Source: Neoscytalidium dimidiatum
Lineage: Eukaryota; Ascomycota; Dothideomycetes; Botryosphaeriales; Botryosphaeriaceae
DNA length: 64,000 nucleotides
Assembly: GCA_037367355.1 (NCBI GenBank)
Contig: CM074706.1
Location: 1,364,001-1,428,000 of the forward strand
Direction: 5' to 3'
The notes beneath the pieces are model-generated. The model was not told the DNA's origin, did no database searches, and saw nothing but the letters and a program-made list of their open reading frames with translations. How positions within the stretch are numbered: the stretch's first letter is position 1; each line of letters opens with the position of its first letter. Shown one piece after another: positions 26,201 through 38,352 of this stretch. The position numbers were made by a program, and so were the translations under genes.

Positions 26201-27000
26201 ATAGTAGGAAATATCGGGGATAATAACCTAGTTTATAATGGCGAACTAGAGGCTCTTACGAGAGCCCTCGAACTCGTAGTTAAAAACGGATATACCGATA
26301 AAGATATTAGAGTCTACGCGGATAACTAGGCCGCGCTCTACCGTCTAAAAATACTATCTAGAAATCTAGAATAACTAGCGTAAATACGAGCTTTAAACGT
26401 AGCTAAAACGCTTATTCTAAAAGGAAATTTAGTTTAATTAGAATGGGTCCCCGGCTATTTTAATATACGCGGTAACGAAGAAGTAGATTCCCTAGCTAAA
26501 TACGCCTATAAAATAAACCCGAATAACGAATCGACTAGCTACGTATTCTTTCGAGTGCTAACGCAAGCAGATTTTATTAATTCGTAGTAAAAAATAGCGA
26601 ATAAGAAGGGAAATAGCCTCAAAGAGTCTTATCTAAGGCGGTTTAACTAGAAAATAAAACGAAAGTTAATAGACCTCTACGGAGAGAGAAGCTCCGCGTT
26701 TACTAGCAAAATAGAATACGAATACTTTAAGTTCTATCTAAACCGCTTCGGACTAAACCCCTCTAATAGCTGCTCGTATAATAATACGGCTAAATAAACC
26801 CCCCGGTACCTAATTCTAGACTATAAAAAGTATCGACTCGAAAGAGAAGATATATATACTAGTCTAGAAACGAAAAACCCCTTTCTAAACCTCGTTTTTA
26901 ATACCGAAGAAGAATAGAAGGCTCTTCTAAGCTTTTTATCGATAACTAAAATAGCTACCCGAAAGTAGCTATTAGAACTTACTTCGACGGAAGTCTAAAT
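23280..27000 (+). pseudogene. LINE-1 ORF2 (endonuclease-RT-RNase H) remnant
   Basis: An apurinic-type endonuclease is recognisable near 23,400-23,900 (GDFNIYYP). The reverse transcriptase covers about 24,700-25,560, with TGIPQGSPISPILF and the catalytic YIDDIS at 25261-25278. RNase H lies at about 26,095-26,560 (YTDASSI, NGELEALTRALE, GNEEVDSLAKYA). This domain order with a C-terminal RNase H is that of the Tad1/I group found in ascomycetes. Many TAG/TAA codons and at least two small deletions relative to LINE-3 (near 23,410 and 25,010) break the frame. Confidence 0.85.
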
Positions 27001-27280
27001 ACGTACTTTCGAAAAACTAACTTTAGTCTCTCCTTTAAAAAGAAGTTATTCTCTCTTATTTTTCTTTTATCTTCTACCTCTTCTTATCTCTCTACTTACT
27101 TTCCTATTTCTTCCTAAAAAAGCACCGGCTTAGCCCCTACTATTTCTAGACTCCTTCCTAAAGAAAACCCGAATAAAAACCCCGGTCGAAATACCGGACT
27201 AGATACGTTAGTAGACTAGCCGTCTTTTATAAGCTTAGCTTGTATAAGGACGTTAAACGAATAAATAAATAAATAAATAA

Positions 27281-28310
27281 AGTATTTAACTATAGGATTA
27301 TAAATAATATTCTAAAGTATTTACTTAAACTTCTTCTATAAGAGTAGACTCTTTATTTTTTCTTTACTTAGGCGGCGATACGCTTTTTACGTAAGGTTTA
27401 GACGTAGATCTAGACTCTATATAGCCTACCGTATACGCTATTAATAGTCGTAGTCTATATAAATAATTTTAAACTTATTCTCTACTACTATAATCTACTT
27501 ATTAAAGGTCTTCTAGATTTTTATTTTAAGCTCTAGTAGCTTTATCTTTACTAGCGTCTTAAGCCGCTTCTTATTTTAGTCTTTACTAGCGCTCTTTAGC
27601 GGTACGCTAGCTAGCCGCTATTTCTTAAACGCGAACGTTTATTAAAGTATATAAAATATCTTTAAGATCTTCTAGAGTCTTTATATTCTCTTAAAGTTAC
27701 TAGTAAGGTCTAAGACCTATAGTAGCGCTAATAGATTATCTTTATTATCTTTTAAAGCGTATCTAGAGTAGATACTCTAAGCGCTATCTTAACGCTAACT
27801 TTACGCGTTATTAAAGCTAAGAATACTAGCTCTTAAATTAACTTTATTAAGGTCTAAGACTTCTAGTAGTACTAAGTCTTCTTATACTAATATAAAGAAG
27901 AGAATTATTAGGTCTTCTTTAAGAGTATCTATAGGCTTTATATCTATATAATCGTTAGTAGGCGTATAAGAGTTTAAAAGAAGTTCTAAAGAAGTTTCTT
28001 TAACGTTAGCTTAGTAGAACGCGTATAGACGATAGCGAGGAGATATCTCTAGTAACTAACCGTCTTTTTCCTAATAGAAATTATAATTAAATCGAATATA
28101 AGAACCGTATAGTAGATAGAAAGTTAATAGAGAAATAAAGAGCTTATATTCGTAAATAGACGATTTAATAGAAAGGAGATTTTAGTAGACTAGTCTTAGT
28201 TAGAGTTTTATCCTCCGTCTAGCCGCTAGAGTTCCGCTAGCGATATATCGATAGCCTTCTCTCTATATTAGTCTCTAGCTATCTATCTATCTATAGGCCG
28301 GCGTTTAATA
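27281..28310 (-). mobile_element. C'': inverted C-family fragment
   Basis: Reading leftwards, the 214 bp LTR at 28097-28310 is followed by about 815 bp of internal sequence that matches 2811 back to about 1,390 of C' (without the solo LTR there). It stops at the LINE-1 tail. It sits inside the A-family fragment that begins at 28311; ATAAG at 28311-28315 should be one target duplication, and the other copy is not visible. Only the gag-side region is present, with no open frame. Confidence 0.75.
28097..28310 (-). repeat. 5' LTR of C'' (214 bp)
   Basis: It is nearly identical to the LTR at 2812-3025, beginning (minus strand) TATTAAACGCCGGCC and ending next to TTCGAT at the internal side. Confidence 0.8.
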
Positions 28311-30414
28311 ATAAGCTATTCTAAAGTTCTTATTATTCTTAGATATTCGTAAACTATAAACTTATAGTATTTCTTTATTAGCTATTTATATAGAGGTATT
28401 AGTACGTAGATTTTTCTATAGAATAGTATATTACTTCTATAGTCTTAGACTAGATTAGAATCGTTATACTTAAAGATATCTATTCGTTAAAATAGCTTTT
28501 AAAATAGCGGATTATTATTATATTTTCCTTAGATAATTTACTTCTAAGTAGTAGTATTATCTTCTTCTTTATTTTCTATTTCTTCTATATTCTCTTTAGA
28601 TATTAGTATAGGTTTCTTATTCTATAGTTTCTTCTTATTCTTAAGTTTTTATTTTAGTATTAAGTCTTTTAGAGGCTCGTTATTATTAATAGGATTTTCT
28701 AGTTTTATAATAGATACTAGTATCTATTCCTCTTAGAGTAGGTTAGATTTCTTAATAACTTAGAAGTAGTTAGATTCTAACGTACCGTCGTTATTTTATC
28801 GTAGTACTACTAGTAATAGTTCTAGCTTTTCTTCTATATAATTAGCTCTATAGCTAAGTACGTTAGCTTTATTATTTTCCTCTTTTTTATAATAGTAGAT
28901 TTTAAAGTAGAATAGAGCTAGTTATTTCGTCTATTATACTTATCTTCTATTTAGTATCTTAGTAGTTATAAAGTATTCTAGGTTCTTATAGTTTAAGTAT
29001 ATCGTAATTTCGTAATTAGCTTTCTTAAGATAGTATTACTATTCTTTAAATACTATAATAATCGTAAGTAGTTCTTTATTGTATATTTTATAATTAAATT
29101 TAGCGGGTAATATTTTATAAGAGTAATACGTAATAGAGTATAATCTTTTCTTATTATCTAGCTAGCTAAGAGTAGCGCTAATAGTATAGTTAGATACGTT
29201 AGTTTTAAGATAGAGTAGTTTATTAGAATTAAATATAATTAGTACCGGCGCTTTTATAAAGGCTCTTTTAAGTTAATTAAACGCTTTTTACTAGGGTTCT
29301 CTTTAGATAAAGAAGGTATTCTTTTAAATAAGTTAGATTAAGGGTTTAGCTATATATAAGTATTATTCGATAAATCGTTAGTAGAAGTTAGTAAATCCTA
29401 GAAAGACTTATACTTCTTTAACGTTTCTTAGTTCTAGCTACTTTAGAATATCTTCTATCTTCTTTAAGTCTATAATTACTTTTTCTAGTTTAATAATAAA
29501 GCCTAGAAATTCTATCTTTTAGATATAGAAGGTATATTTTTCTAGTTTAATAGAGAGGTTATATTTAAGTAGTTTCTAAAGAACTTTAAATATATATTCC
29601 TTATATTCTTTAAGAGTTTCTAAGTATATTAGAATATCGTTAAGGTAGGCTATATAAAATCGGTCTAGATATTCTCGTAGAACGTAGTTAATAAGGGCTT
29701 AGAATATAGTAGAGGCGTTAGTAAGTCTAAAAAATATTACTAAGTACTTATATAGATTATATTAAGTTCTAAATACGGTTTTCTATTTATATTCTTTCTT
29801 AATTTAGATAAGATAGTATCTATCCCGTAGGTCTAACTTAGTAAAGAATCGCGCTCTAAAGAGATAATTTCTTAGTTTATTAATACGAAATAGAAGGTAG
29901 TAATCTTTAATAGTAATATTATTTAAAAATCTATAATCTATATAAAGGCGTAACTTATCTTTAAGCTTTAATATAAAGAGAATAGGAAATTCTATTAAGA
30001 ATTAAAAGGGTCGAATATATTTCTTCTTTAGTAATAAGTCTAAGTATTTTCTTATTACTTATAACTTCTTTTCTAATATTAAATATAAGGGTCTAAATTA
30101 AGGTTCTATACTTAGTTTTAAGTTAATCTTATAGTCTTATAGTTTATATTCTAGTAGTATATCTTTAATCTTTTCTTTAAAAATTTCTTTAAACTAGTAG
30201 TATTTCTTAGAAATACTATTAAGATATTATTCGTATATTCTAGTAGGGTTATCTCCTTCTATAAGTATTAGATAGTCTAGTTTTTCTCGTCTAGTAGTAC
30301 TAATCTATTAGGTTCTTTTCTTATTTATAGTAGTAGAGCGATACTATATTATTCTAATTACTTACTCCTTCTTTTAAATTCTTTCTAGCGTAGCTTTCGA
30401 AATTAAACTTATAT
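28311..30414 (-). mobile_element. A-family fragment (RT-RNase H-integrase start)
   Basis: The segment is the reverse complement of about 9,145-11,253 of element A, that is from the end of protease through reverse transcriptase and RNase H into the start of integrase. The RT core lies at about 29,560-29,990 on the minus strand. Its left edge is the insertion point of C'' and its right edge is the AAAT tail of LINE-2, so both ends were cut by later insertions. Neither LTR is attached. Confidence 0.85.
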
Positions 30415-33400
30415 AGATATTTATTTATTTATTTATTTATTTAACGTTCTTATATAAGCTAAGCTTATAAAAGACGGCTAGTTTACTAACGTATCTAGTC
30501 TAGTATTTTAACCGGAATTTTTATTCTATTTTTCTTCGAGAAGGAGTCTAGAAATAGTAGGGGCTAAGCTAGTACTTTTTAGAAAGAAATAAGAAAGTAA
30601 GTAAGAGAGTAGAAGGAATAGAGAATAACACTAAGAAAATTAGAAGAGGACGTTTCTTTATAAAGAGAGACTAAAGTTAGATTTTCGAAAGTATATATTT
30701 AGACTTCTATCGAAGTAAGTTCTAATAGCTACTTTCGGGTAGCTATTTTAGTTATCGATAGAAAGCTTAGAAGAGCCTTCTATTTATCTTTAGTATTAAA
30801 AATAAGGTTTAGAGAGGGGTTTTTCGTTTCTAGATTAGTATATATATCTTCTCTTTTAAGTTAATACTTTTTATAGTCTAGAATTAGATACTAAGAGGTT
30901 TATTTAGCCGTATTATTATACGGATAATAGTTAGAGGAGCTTAATCCGAAGCGGTTTAAATAGAACTTAAAGTAGCTATATTCTATTTTAAACTAGTAGA
31001 ATACGGAGCTAGTTTCTCTCTCTATAGAGAGGTCTACTAACTTACGTTTTATTTTCTAGTTAAACCGCTATAGATAAGACTCTTTAGAGGCTATTTCCGC
31101 TTATTCGCTATTTTTTACTATAAATTAATAAAGTCTACTTACGTTAGTATTCTAAAAAATACGTAGCTAGTAGATTTATTATTTAGGTTTATTTTATAGG
31201 CGTATTTAGCTAGGGAATCTACTTCTTCGTTACCGCGTATATTAATATAGCCGGGGACCTATTCTAATTAAACTAAATTTCTATTAAGAATAAGCGTTTT
31301 AGCTATATTTAAAGCTTATATTTACGCTTATTATTCTAGGTTTCCGAATAGTATTTTTAAATAGTAAAGCGTAGCCTAGTTATCCGCGTAGACTCTAATA
31401 TCTTTATTAGTATATTCGTTTTTAACTATAAGTTTAAGGGCTCTCGTAAGAGCCTCTAGTTCGCCGTTATAAACTAGATTATTATTTCTAATATTTTTAT
31501 AAGGACTATATAGTAGATAGAAAGTTAATAGAGGGACGAAGAGCTTATATTCGTAAATAGACGATTTAATAGGGAGGAGGTTTTAGTAGGCTAGCCTCGG
31601 TTAGAGTTTTATCCTCCGCCCGGCCGCTAGGGTTCCGCCGGCGATACGCCGGTAGCCTTCTTCCTACGTTAGTCTCTAGCTATCTATCTATCTACGGGCC
31701 GGCGTTTAATAATTTTCTACTATAATAGTAGTTTCGTTCTTAAGAATAGAATCGTTTCTATCTATAAAAACTACTAATTCTATTCTAGTTTTATTCGGAA
31801 TTAAACTAGCGTCTATATAGATAGAAATTAGATTATCTAGAGGATTTTTAAGTTCGTTTAGATATTTCTTAGCTTATTTATCTTTTAAGAGTTTAGAGAC
31901 TTTAACTAAATAGAGAGTAGATATCTTCTAAAGTAAAAAGTAGAAAGGATTAATCGTTTTAAGATTATATAGTTTATCTTTTAAAAAGTCTTTAATTTTT
32001 TTAACGAGCTTACTTTTATATTCGCTCTCTCTTTCTAAAAGGTATCAAATTAAATATTTTTAGTCTAATTTAAGACTTCGTAGAGTGTAAAATCGAAGGT
32101 TATTTTCTAAGCGAATTTCTAAGAGTAGAATTACGGCTTCTATTTTAAGAGGAGTAATTAGAGCGGTTTTAAAAACGCCTAGTATTTTCTATAGGGTTAG
32201 ATTCTAGAGTATCGTAGCTTTTCGTTTAAAATTTACTTAGTTATTCTAGTATAAGACGAAGTTATAGTTAGAAACGAAGATAACGTAGACTAAGTATAAC
32301 TATTATACCGCGTTAGATTTTAGTCCATTTTTAATATTAGCTAGTCGATTTATTCTTAAGAGGCTTAAACGTACTTAGCTTATTCTAATATTAACGTATT
32401 CCTTAAAGTTAAGAAGTAAGTCTAAGAAGACTTCTAGATATTAGACTAGATTCTTAGGCTTTATAACTAAACCTATAGATAGTTTTAAAATAGAATCTCT
32501 TACTATTTTTTTCTTAGAAAAATATATTAATTTGGTTTTTTCGAGGTTAAATTATATAGTATTTTCCGCGCTTAATTTATAGAGTCTTTTTACTTCTCTT
32601 TCTAGTATCTTAATATTCTTTTTCTAGTTATTTAAGCTTACTATTAAAGAGATATCGTCGACGTAAGATAGATAGGTAGCAAAGTTCGTCTAAAATAGAT
32701 CTCGAATATAAATTAGAAATAGTATCGGCGAAATAGAACTTTCTTACGATATACTTGTTTCTACGTTACTAAATTCTTTTATATTTCTATTAAAACTAAG
32801 GCGTAATTATTAGGAATTTAAGAAAGTTCTAATCTACGCGAGTAGGTTAATTAGAAGCTTTAGCTTTCTTAGAATTTCTAGAAGTTATTCTTACGTAACG
32901 TAGTTATATACGCTATATATATCTAGAAATAACGTAGATATTTTTAGCTTTACCTTTTAATTTTCCTCTACTAAATTTATAAGAATAAAGTAAACGTCTA
33001 TAGCGGATTTTTTAAGTCTTCTTTCTATTTATATAGAATAGACTAGGTTTATAGTTTCCGCTAGAAAACTAAGACGTTTAACTATTACTTATTTAAATAC
33101 TTTTCCTAGATAATTTAATAAAGAAATAACCCTATAAGTCTTAGAATTTATAGAATCTAGCTTATTAGGTTTCTTTAAAATTATCTCTATTACTTATCTC
33201 TAGTACTTTAGATAGTAGTCGTATTTAAATAGATTTAAATAAATAAAATAAAAGACTTTAGAAGATACTTTATAGGCCTAAATTATAATCTATTAAGATA
33301 TTAAATTAGGCCTAGGTGTAGTTCCTTTTATTAGATTTAAATACGTTCGTTTAAGCTCTATTTTATCTAGAATTAGCTACTCCTAGCTTAGATCTAGCTA

Positions 33401-36400
33401 GTAGTTTATCTAGTTATTTTTAATTCGTATATTAGAAGAAAATAGAAATAACGTTTCTTTTAGCGCGAAGCTTTTTCCCTTCTAACTATCTTATAGTAAG
33501 CCGTTTTTAGCCTAAATTAATAGAATTTATTCTATTAGGCGGTATTTTATATAGGCTATTACTTTAAAGATAGTTTTAGGGGTATTTTTACTTAGAAACG
33601 AATTCTAGTATTTCTATTTAGCTTTTTAAATAGAGGAGAAGTATTCGTTTTAGGTTTTTAGAAAGTCTTACTTATTTACGAGCTCCGGTAAGCGTCGTAT
33701 AAGCCGCGTTTATTATTTAAGATTTCCTTAGGCCTCCGTTAAAGTAGAATTCTACTAGGGTTTAGCTTAGGCTAGCGAAGTAGTTTTTAAAATAGCTTAG
33801 TCTACTACTTACTATATAAGGTTAATTAGAAATTCTTCTAGTTTTTCTAATAGAAAGACTTCTTTTAAGTAGTCTTTTAGAATCTCTAGGCTAAGATCTT
33901 TATTCTCTTCTTCTAGAATAGCTAGCTATAAGCGTAGCTTTTCTATAAAGTTCGAGGCTTTTTCTTTAAAGATTTTAGAGAATTTTTCCTAATTAGCCTT
34001 ATTATAGTTAAATCTAAGTTACTTAGATTTCTTCTAGTTTATTCGTTTATTTATTTAGATTTAAAATAAAATAAAAAAGTAGTTAGATCTAATAGATTTA
34101 AATATTTACTAGTCTATTATTTTATTTATTAGCCCTCGGCTAGAGAGCGTTAGATCTATTACTATAAGTCTATCTAAGTTCGACTAGTAGAAAGTACCTT
34201 CTTCCGGCGTATTTAGTAGGTCTAGGTTATTAGATTTAATCTAATTAATTAGGGCAGAGGCCCTATTTAAGTAGGAAAACCTTAGATTCTATTATAAGTA
34301 GTAAATATTAAAGTCTCTAGCTATAATACTAGGGAATTCTAGCTATTAGTAGCCTAGAATACGTTCTAGTATATAGAGGGAATTATTAATTTCTTATTTC
34401 TTTTAGTTATATAAATTAAAGAGGTAGAATTAGCTTTTTTCCTTTATTATTTTTAGAACTATTAGGTTAGGGGATTTAGTTACCGCGGAGTTATAGTTAA
34501 TATCTATTTCTATTAGATAACGGGATATATATACTAACGTACGCGGTCTTTCCGTTAGAGAATAATCCGGTAGAATTTAAACGAACGTAGGATAGTTAAC
34601 TAACCGCCTTTCTCTAGGATTTTTAGAGTTTATTAGCTATAGTTTTTATATAAGAATTAGACTAATTTTAAGATTAATTACTTTAGATAGAAGACTCTCT
34701 ATAGCTAGAGCGTTTCTATTTAAATTAGCTTAAAATACCCTTAGTTTATCTATAGATAAAAGAAGTTAGTTAATTTAAGTTAGAATAGTACTAGTATCGT
34801 ATATCTTTAGAGGCTTTATAGTCTATAAATTTATACTTATACTCTCTTATAAGATACTTCTTTTTATAGATTTTATATATAAGAGTCCTTATATACTTTA
34901 CTATTTCGTATCCGTTTTTAAGGTAGTTACGGTATTAAATTTTCTTAGAAATAATCCGTACTTTCTCTATCTTATAGCTTATTTCGTATATAAAAAGGCG
35001 GCTATTAATAGCCTTTTTCTATTTCTTTTTAATATAAAACGAGACTATAATAAATTCTATAGATTAGTTTTCTCTTTTCTTCTTTAAAGTAGCCTAGTAG
35101 GGCTTTCTAATAGAAGATAGACCTACGTTAAAGGTCTCTATTTCCTTCTTAATAAAGGAGTTAATTAGAATATCCTTAGTTTCCTACGTAGGGATTTCGT
35201 AGATAATAACCTTATACTAGGCCTTAACTAGTTTCGAGTTAGAATTAGAAAGGACTTTCCTAATAATATTCTCTTTTTCTAAGAGAAATTAGCTAGTATA
35301 GTCTTTAGTACCCGTAATTAGAATATTTCCCTTAAACGAAAGGGAAGTTCCTTAGATAATAGGTTTATTTACGAATTCGGCTTCTACGAAAGCTAGGTTT
35401 AGCTTTTATTAAAGCTAGATTCCGTTAAATTAGTCTCGTAGACTATTATAGAAGACGGTAATTTATCTATCTTTAATAGACGTTAGTTTTATAAGCTTCG
35501 AAGTTATTTTTTTCCGTTAGTTTTTTATACGATACGGTTATAAAACCGTCGTTTAGAACTAAACCTACCGCTACTAAGACGTAGAAGATAGGTTTTTTAG
35601 CCGGGACTAGCTAGCTAGGCTAGGGCTTTCCTATAGTCGCTATAAAAGTAGCTCTAAGGTTTCTTATTTTATTCGAGAGCGTACGAAATACGTTCTTAAA
35701 TACGCGGACTTTAGTAGCGAGAATTAACTTAGTAAAATCGATTTTCCCTTTTATTATATATTCGTAGAAGATAGTAAGAAGTTCGCTAAGATTATTAGTC
35801 TTAGACTAGTCGTCTTTAAGGTTAATTATCTTAATAAGATAGTCGAACGCGGCTTTAATATATTCCGCGGAGGACTTTAGTTTTAAACTCGGTATATACC
35901 GGATTTTTTTCTCGGGGCGGTATTTAAATAGGTTAATACTCGTAGAGATAGACGAGAAGGAAAGTCTTTTTTCTAGAGTCGGCGTAGACTATATCGTTAC
36001 TATTACTTATTTAGAGTCTTAGTTTATCTTTAGCCTTCTAGATAGCGATATTAGTTCTTCGTTTTCTATCTTAATATCTTTAATATTACTAGAACCTATA
36101 GTATTTAAGAATTCGATAATTACCGGCGTAGTCGATAGTTAAATAGAAGTTAAGGGGCGTAGAGGGTCTGAAAAATCTAGAGAATTCGAAGGAGGATTTC
36201 CTTAGGTTTCTATACTCTTTCTAGAGAAAAGAAAAGATAGAAATAGAAAATAAGATTAGAAAGAAATCGCCGGCTTTATTTTCGTCTAAACTAAGCCGTA
36301 AATAAATAAATTTTAGGCGAGAGTAGGAAATTTTCTTAGTTACTTTCTTCTAAGAAGTAACTAAAGCGTTTTTAGCGGCTATTTATTTAAGCTTCTCGCT

Positions 36401-36811
36401 TATTCTTAGTTATTTTTAGTTCGTTTTAATATAGAGGTAGTAAAAACTCTACGTATATAGGCCGCGGAAAAAAAGTAGAGTAACGAGGAGGAGAAAGCGC
36501 TTCTTTACCTTAGATTTAGGTGCGTAAACGTACTCTAAATCTAGTATAACTTAGTATAAAAGTACGCGTAGATATTCTCTATTAGTTCCGTAAATTTAGT
36601 ATATTTTTAGGTCGATTTAGAAATTTAGTAGAGGTATAGAGGTAGAAGACGATAATTCGGCCTAACGAGGTCTCTTTTCTACGTAATAATATAGTAGCGC
36701 GTATAGCTACGAAGCTAGAATTTAAGAATCTAGCTAAGGAAATTAAGAGCTTTCAATAGATACTAATCTTAGCGCTTTTTCTTAAGGTTGATTTTAAAAG
36801 TATAGCTAGAG
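30415..36811 (-). mobile_element. LINE-2: near full-length Tad-like LINE
   Basis: This copy matches LINE-1 in reverse: TTTA repeats (the 3' tail) at 30419-30443, RNase H at about 31,200-31,900, the RT block YVDDISL at about 32,645-32,670, endonuclease near 34,000-34,500, ORF1 zinc knuckles at about 34,810-34,960, and the 5' end near 36,811. It carries a 214 bp solo LTR in its RNase H region. It has more TpA than LINE-1 and is fully degraded. Its 5' end abuts a partial family D repeat, not the rest of the A fragment seen at its 3' end, so the locus was rearranged or the insertion caused a deletion. Confidence 0.85.
31498..31711 (-). mobile_element. Solo LTR of family C, TSD ATTTT, in LINE-2
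   Basis: The 214 bp unit is bounded by ATTTT at 31493-31497 and 31712-31716; removing it restores the RNase H sequence seen in LINE-1. It is the same unit as the LTRs at 2812-3025 and 28097-28310, which confirms their boundaries. It retains more G/C than those copies. A solo LTR arises by recombination between the two LTRs of a complete element. Confidence 0.9.
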
Positions 36812-37951
36812 ACTAATACTAGTAGATAATAACTACCGCCCGTACGAGAAGAACGCCTATAGACGTAGTAACTAGAAAAAAGATATAGTCTAATAGAGAA
36901 CTTATAGAAAATAAAGAATTATATAAGTAGAAAGTAAAAAGGCGATAAGAGTAAATACTATAAAATAAAAGTATAGTAGTAATATTATCCGCTAGTATTA
37001 GTAGAAGTTAGATTCTAGAAAAGAAGTATTAAGCGCTTAGATTATATAGAATCTACTAGACTTACTTAAAGATTAAAAGCTTTAGTACTAATTTAACTCT
37101 TAGATTAATCTAATACTATAACTAATTTAATAGTTATTCTAATTTCTAAATTATTATAGCTCTTTCTATAATATATAGATATACTTATTAAATAGTACTT
37201 TAACCCTTATAGTTAACTTAAAGTTCTAATATAGACTTAAGTCTAATTAGAGATAATAAGATCTACTAAACTTCTATATTACGTAACTTCTTATTCTATT
37301 ATTACTTTTCTTTCCTTATTTTTAAGATAAATTCTTTAATAAGTTTAAACCTACTAGGTAACTTTAAAATCTAGTAGTAGAGGCCCTATTATTATATAGG
37401 TTAATTTAAGTAGGTCGTATAGCTTATTACGTAACGCGGATACTTAGACTCTTTTTTTAGTTTCTAACTTCTAACTATACTTAGCGGATAATACTACTAT
37501 TATACTTTTATTCTATAGTATTAGTTCTTATTAACTTTTTACTTTTTATTTATATAGTTCTTTATCTTCTACGGGTTTTCTATTAGTTCGTATCTTCTTT
37601 TTAATTACTATGTTTATAGACGTTCTTTCTATATAAATAGTAGTTATTACCTACTAGTATTTCTATACGCGCCGTCGTCTTATATTTTTAGCTTTCTCGT
37701 ATAAGACTAAGAAGTATAACTCTATTATATATAGAGTTCTTAGAGCCTTATAGCTTATCCTCTTATATAAGTTCGCGTTTCTTATAGCTATAAAGCCTAT
37801 ATATTCTAAAGTTTATAATATTAAACTCTTATATTATATAACTTTTTATTCTATTATTACTTCTTTTTTCTTATTTTTAAGATAAATTCTTTAATAAATT
37901 TAAATCTATTAGATAACTCTAAAGTCTAGTAGTAGAGACTCTATTATTATA
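36812..37951. repeat. Cluster of partial family D repeats in mixed orientation
   Basis: Three pieces match the 733 bp unit at 42640-43372. Bases 36812-37396 match its last 560 bp or so in forward orientation and end CTATTATTATA. Bases 37397-37820 match its first part in reverse and end TTTATAATA. Bases 37821-37951 match its forward 3' end again. The pattern fits repeated insertion of D copies into one another, later cut at the left by LINE-2. I could not assign clean target duplications here. Confidence 0.6.
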
Positions 37952-38352
37952 CTTTTATAAATAGTAGATAGCTACTATTAGTAAGAGCTAACTATTACTA
38001 ATAATAGTCTACTATAATCTACTATAATCTACTAACTACTATATATACTATATATATAATAAGTAAGTCTATATAAATATAGCTCTATTTTTTTTAAATA
38101 AAGCTAGCTTTCTAGCTAATAAAGCTAAAGTATATCTATATTACTATAAGAACTATACTATATAAATATGCCTTATAATTTAAAAGATATTATAGCTTAG
38201 AAATTAGTTATACTATCTATAAAAAAAAGAAGCTAGCTATAGCTTATAAATTCTTTATAATATAAATATAAGCCCTATATAAAAATATATAAGACTATTA
38301 TAGATACTCTAGATATTTTTAATAGTATAAACTCTATTTTTTTTAATTTAAA
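37952..38352. other. Unclassified A/T-rich RIP'd stretch
   Basis: No match to the other families in the window was found. It holds short tandem TATATA and CTACTATAAT runs. An ATG at about 38,168 begins a frame with two early stops (MPYNLKDII*), and since ATG is very rare in the island this may be the start of a decayed transposase or other gene, but nothing identifies it. It ends where the truncated LINE-3 begins. Confidence 0.4.

Larger units (their letters stand above)
21187..27280 (+). mobile_element. LINE-1: near full-length Tad-like LINE
   Basis: This is a non-LTR retrotransposon of about 6.1 kb with two frames (an ORF1 with zinc knuckles; an ORF2 with endonuclease, reverse transcriptase and RNase H). 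It ends in AATAAATAAAT repeats at about 27,258-27,280, as do the other copies. The 5' end is set by the limit of similarity with LINE-2 (minus strand, near 36,811). It keeps more CpA/TpG than most of the island, so it is young. Small single-base deletions, such as one in the RT block near 25,010, add to the stop codons, and no frame is intact. Confidence 0.85.

Noticed and set aside
27258..27280. AAAT tandem repeats as CRISPR-like or telomeric arrays
   Set aside because: They are short LINE 3' tails; there are no spacers and the unit is not telomeric.
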